DNA of 9,017 nt, from NCBI GenBank assembly GCA_016297005.1, contig JAEDHK010000017.1, forward strand, positions 1 through 9,017, given 5' to 3'. The notes beneath the pieces were generated by a model. It did not search any database, had not been told where the DNA came from, and saw only the letters and a program-made list of their open reading frames with translations. The stretch is from Clostridia bacterium (GTDB lineage Bacteria; Bacillota; Clostridia; Christensenellales; DTU072). Both the position numbers and the translations under genes were made by a program. The stretch's first letter is position 1. Each line of letters opens with the position of its first letter. Shown here one piece after another: positions 6,961 through 9,017 of this stretch.

Positions 6961-8520
6961 TTACGCAACAACTTCTCCGACCGTCTCCTGCGCCGATTCA
7001 GAGGTTTCTCCGCCGTCGTTGTCCGACGGACCGTCGACAGAATCATCCTGTTCTGCGTCCGCTTTTCGCATTTCCATGAGCTCAGCCAGAATTCTTTCCC
7101 TTCTCTTTCCGCGGAAATTATCAAGCAACGTCACAAGTCCGGGCAAGAGGTTACCCGCAACGCCGGGGACTGCAACCAGATAAAAAAGTCCTTTGAGAGT
7201 TTCCGACGACTGTTTTACCGTCTCTGCCCCATCGTCTTTACTGACGTATCCGATCAAACCAAGTCCGAGCGGCAACAAAAGATCCTTCCAGAACCCGTTG
7301 ATTCTTCCCGCCATCGAGTTAACGGCAAAGACCATCCCTTCCGAACGAGTACCGACGCCGTATTTCTTTCTCATTTTCCAATCCATATAGTCCGCGGAAT
7401 CGGCAAGCTGAATCCTTCGGGAAGCGCCGATGGCCCCGTTCGGAAATCCTCCGAGAGCGATACAAACCCCTGCCAGCGCAATAAAGCCCATATTCCCGGA
7501 AACGTTTCCCGAACCCAAAAACATACTTCCGAAAATCAGCAATATTATGTAAAAAAAGGACGTATACAGATAGCCTCCGGCAATAATGTCGCGCGGGGCT
7601 ATTTTTTTACCGATAAACGGTATCAATACTATACCTACGTAACTTAGTGCGGAACTGACTGCTCCGATGACGGTAGAAAGCCACGCCGCGCCGAGAGTAT
7701 GCGTATAAAAATATAAAAGCGCGCCGTAACATATCTGTCGGATACTATCCAGTATCTGCGCAAAAACGGCCGTAATAAGAGGTCGGTTTTGCAAAATCGC
7801 TTTTACATTTATTTTTACCGGAGTCTCTTTTATATTGACTTGCACCTTCTCTTTCAGCGTAAATCCGGGCATGAGCATCGTACCGAGACCGACGACGCCG
7901 AAGACCACAGCACAAATAATATAGATCCACTCCTGCGTTTGATGATCCTTGTATATGCTCATAAACATGGGAATAACGCCGCCCGGAAGCATAGAACCGA
8001 GAGTGGACGCAAAAGACGCTACCGTATAGAAATTTTTTCTGTCGTTGGGGTTGCTCGTCATTCTGGCCGACGTCGTCATTAGGGCCATATCGTAAAAGGC
8101 GTCAGACAAGCAGAAAATAAGGTAAAAAACAAAAACGTAAACTATCCTTACGGTCATGCTCGTTGCAGGGACGACAAACAAAAGCACCGAAGTAATGGAT
8201 AGTGGGAACGGAGTAAGAAGCAAGAACGGTTTTACCCTGCTTCGTCCGTTACGAGGCGGCGCGTCGTAGATTCCTCCCGCAACCGGATCCGCTATAATAT
8301 TGACAATTTTGGCCACTAACGAGATCACAAAAAGCATTTGTGACGTGATACCCATAAAATCGGTCATGTAGAACATGAAGAACGTACCGATCATGTCTTG
8401 TCCCATGCAGTTACCGAATGATCCGCTGGCAAAACCAAGCTGTTCTTTCAACGTAAACGATGGATTGTTTTTTATACTATTCCAGCCGTTTCTTACCTTT
8501 TCTTTAAAGCTTCCTTTCAT
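6961..8520 (-). CDS. GPH-family (MelB-like) sugar:cation symporter
   Basis: This is a 519-residue membrane transporter of the major facilitator superfamily, glycoside-pentoside-hexuronide:cation symporter branch. Such proteins import sugars or glycosides with Na+ or H+. About 12 hydrophobic segments can be traced between residues 30 and 466. The family loop after the second helix is present (DPVAGGIYDAPPRNGRSRVKPF, 78-99, quoted in part: DPVAGGIYD and RSRVKPF). So are NDRKNFYTVASF (159-170) and the diagnostic central element QLADSADYMDWK (371-382) with RSEGMVFAVNS (392-402). The substrate cannot be told, since no glycosidase or regulator gene adjoins. The C-terminus is unusual: after the last helix come a basic helix (KRRERILAELMEMRK) and an acidic, Ser/Glu/Asp-rich tail (about 488-519). 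The ATG has no Shine-Dalgarno sequence, yet the N-terminal cytoplasmic segment and first helix support it; the next Met, at residue 39, would cut into the first helix. Confidence 0.92.
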   Translation of the reverse strand: MKGSFKEKVRNGWNSIKNNPSFTLKEQLGFASGSFGNCMGQDMIGTFFMFYMTDFMGITSQMLFVISLVAKIVNIIADPVAGGIYDAPPRNGRSRVKPFLLLTPFPLSITSVLLFVVPATSMTVRIVYVFVFYLIFCLSDAFYDMALMTTSARMTSNPNDRKNFYTVASFASTLGSMLPGGVIPMFMSIYKDHQTQEWIYIICAVVFGVVGLGTMLMPGFTLKEKVQVNIKETPVKINVKAILQNRPLITAVFAQILDSIRQICYGALLYFYTHTLGAAWLSTVIGAVSSALSYVGIVLIPFIGKKIAPRDIIAGGYLYTSFFYIILLIFGSMFLGSGNVSGNMGFIALAGVCIALGGFPNGAIGASRRIQLADSADYMDWKMRKKYGVGTRSEGMVFAVNSMAGRINGFWKDLLLPLGLGLIGYVSKDDGAETVKQSSETLKGLFYLVAVPGVAGNLLPGLVTLLDNFRGKRRERILAELMEMRKADAEQDDSVDGPSDNDGGETSESAQETVGEVVA

Positions 8521-8526
8521 AAAACT

Positions 8527-8555
8527 ATTTTATCATATCATTCCTTATTTTTCAA
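8527..8555 (-). promoter_or_regulatory. Promoter of the symporter gene, predicting a leaderless mRNA
   Basis: On the - strand, TTGAAA (8555-8550) and TAAAAT (8532-8527) are separated by exactly 17 bp. Only six bases lie between the -10 and the ATG at 8520, so transcription should start at or within a base or two of the start codon. This agrees with the absence of a Shine-Dalgarno sequence. Confidence 0.6.
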
Positions 8556-8598
8556 TACGAAATTTTTTCGCCTTATGAAGACTCTGTAAAGTTACAAT

Positions 8599-8609
8599 TG
8601 ATGTGAGAC
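8599..8609 (+). repeat. Left terminal inverted repeat
   Basis: TGATGTGAGAC is identical, in inverted orientation, to the right end of the element, with partial similarity for about 6 bp further in. Confidence 0.75.
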
Positions 8610-8658
8610 TGAAATAAAAATAAAAAAAGTGAAAAAGCTTACCGGATCTCTATATAAT

Positions 8659-8838
8659 GAGCAACAATTCTATCAATATACATAGATGAAGCAACCAAAA
8701 AACGCTTCATCTATGCTTATTCAAAACATAGTAGCTATTCCACAATAGACTTTGTTAAACGTGCTATAAAGTATTCAAATTATCCAAACAGATAATGGAA
8801 CTGAGTTTACTCACCTCGTAAAAACCGAATCCCCATGA
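8659..8838 (+). pseudogene. Transposase fragment, rve/DDE integrase core (IS3/IS481-like), frameshifted
   Basis: Three pieces in two alternating frames join into one recognisable stretch of integrase core: EQQFYQYT (8659-8682), IDEATKKRFIYAYSKHSS continuing to Y at 8774 (8682-8774), and QIIQTDNGTEFTHLVKTE (8776-8829) followed by a stop at 8836-8838. The Asp of IDE and the Asp of TDNGTEF correspond to the first two catalytic acids of the DDE triad. The third acid, the N-terminal DNA-binding part and the C-terminal part are missing. The first junction looks like a 4-nt loss and the second like a single-base shift, so no functional protein can be made. The family placement rests on motif recognition only. 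Confidence 0.75.
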
Positions 8839-8875
8839 GTGCGCTCAATTGGTGAACACCCTTACAGAACGGGGG

Positions 8876-8959
8876 AGGAAATACGGCCCGCGTCAAACGC
8901 GCGTTTCCTGCGTTCACTTCGTTCGTAACTCCGTTACTCGCTTCGTTCACACAGGAAAC
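8876..8959. repeat. Nested, mutually exclusive hairpins in the IS remnant
   Basis: GTTTCCTG (8903-8910) pairs perfectly with CAGGAAAC (8952-8959), enclosing GTAAC-TCC-GTTAC (8925-8937) and two copies of CTTCGTTC (8917-8924 and 8941-8948). The same TTTCCT (8904-8909) can instead pair with an upstream AGGAAA (8876-8881) around the strong small hairpin CGCGT-CAA-ACGCG (8889-8901). The patch is richer in G+C than the A/T-rich DNA on both sides. No coding function is evident; it may be a second, nested repeat element. Confidence 0.5.
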
Positions 8960-8997
8960 TTTATTCGGACAATGGTTCTAACTTTGAAAAATATTTG

Positions 8998-9008
8998 GTC
9001 TCACATCA
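8998..9008 (-). repeat. Right terminal inverted repeat
   Basis: GTCTCACATCA is the inverted copy of the left end. It marks the right boundary of the remnant 9 bp before the window ends. Confidence 0.75.
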
Positions 9009-9017
9009 TTGACAAAT

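Larger units (their letters stand above)
8599..9008 (+). mobile_element. Degenerate insertion sequence remnant (about 410 bp)
   Basis: The left end TGATGTGAGAC (8599-8609) is the exact reverse complement of GTCTCACATCA (8998-9008). Similarity continues inward with a small gap (TGAAATA against CAAATA) and outward (CAATTGATG against CAATGATG). Between the ends lies a frameshifted fragment of a DDE transposase. A complete element of this type would exceed 1 kb, so most of the interior is gone. No clear target duplication is visible in the flanks (ACAAT on the left, TTGAC on the right). It lies upstream of the symporter promoter and no intact gene occupies the region. Confidence 0.75.

Noticed and set aside
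8594..9013. Possible target-site duplication flanking the IS remnant
   Set aside because: The bases next to the ends (ACAAT and TTGAC) do not match; similarity between GTTACAAT and TTGACAAAT is too loose and out of register.
8836..9017. Open frame continuing after the transposase fragment towards the right edge, and a short frame ending in SNFEKYLVSHH
   Set aside because: Both run through hairpin DNA and a terminal repeat. I could not connect either to a known protein with confidence, so neither is reported as coding.

Overview
The window reads as ordinary chromosome of an endospore-forming Clostridia-type Firmicute. Three things support this: a gene for the germination protease GPR, which is known only from endospore formers; the smc-ftsY pair typical of Firmicutes; and strong AGGAGG-type ribosome binding sites with sigma-A-like promoters. 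G+C looks moderate by eye. I cannot place it below class level.

Layout from left to right. Positions 1-260 hold no gene. They contain inverted repeats of unknown role, a terminator for a gene outside the window, and a clean sigma-A-type promoter. The promoter drives a YfcE-type phosphodiesterase on the + strand (261-794). That gene converges on, and overlaps by 6 bp, gpr on the - strand (789-1601). All the remaining genes are also on the - strand. Read in their own direction from the right they are a GPH-family sugar:cation symporter (8520-6961), an AlkD-like HEAT-repeat DNA glycosylase homologue (6960-6226), smc (6194-2592), ftsY (2589-1696), a strong terminator (1673-1647), and then gpr. 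The symporter and alkD-like genes abut without a gap. smc has its own apparent promoter inside the 3' end of the alkD-like gene. smc and ftsY are separated by 2 nt, and the ftsY ribosome binding site lies in the last codons of smc.

How the genes fit together. Smc compacts and segregates chromosomes, FtsY is the receptor for co-translational membrane targeting, and their coupling is a conserved Firmicute arrangement. In Bacillus the gene before smc is rnc. Here that place is taken by the alkD-like gene and the symporter, which may have been brought in by rearrangement. GPR degrades small acid-soluble spore proteins at germination and is expected to be expressed separately, in the forespore.

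The last 500 bp (8521-9017) contain no intact gene. They hold the symporter promoter, which predicts a leaderless or near-leaderless mRNA, and the 410-bp remnant of an insertion sequence. The remnant has matching terminal inverted repeats, a frameshifted piece of a DDE (rve-type) transposase, and a G+C-richer patch of alternative hairpins. I see no CRISPR array, tRNA, rRNA or defence system, and no evidence for a wholly new multi-gene system. The points of most interest are the transposon remnant with its competing hairpins, the possible leaderless transporter gene, the unusual gene context of smc, and the compact GPR.
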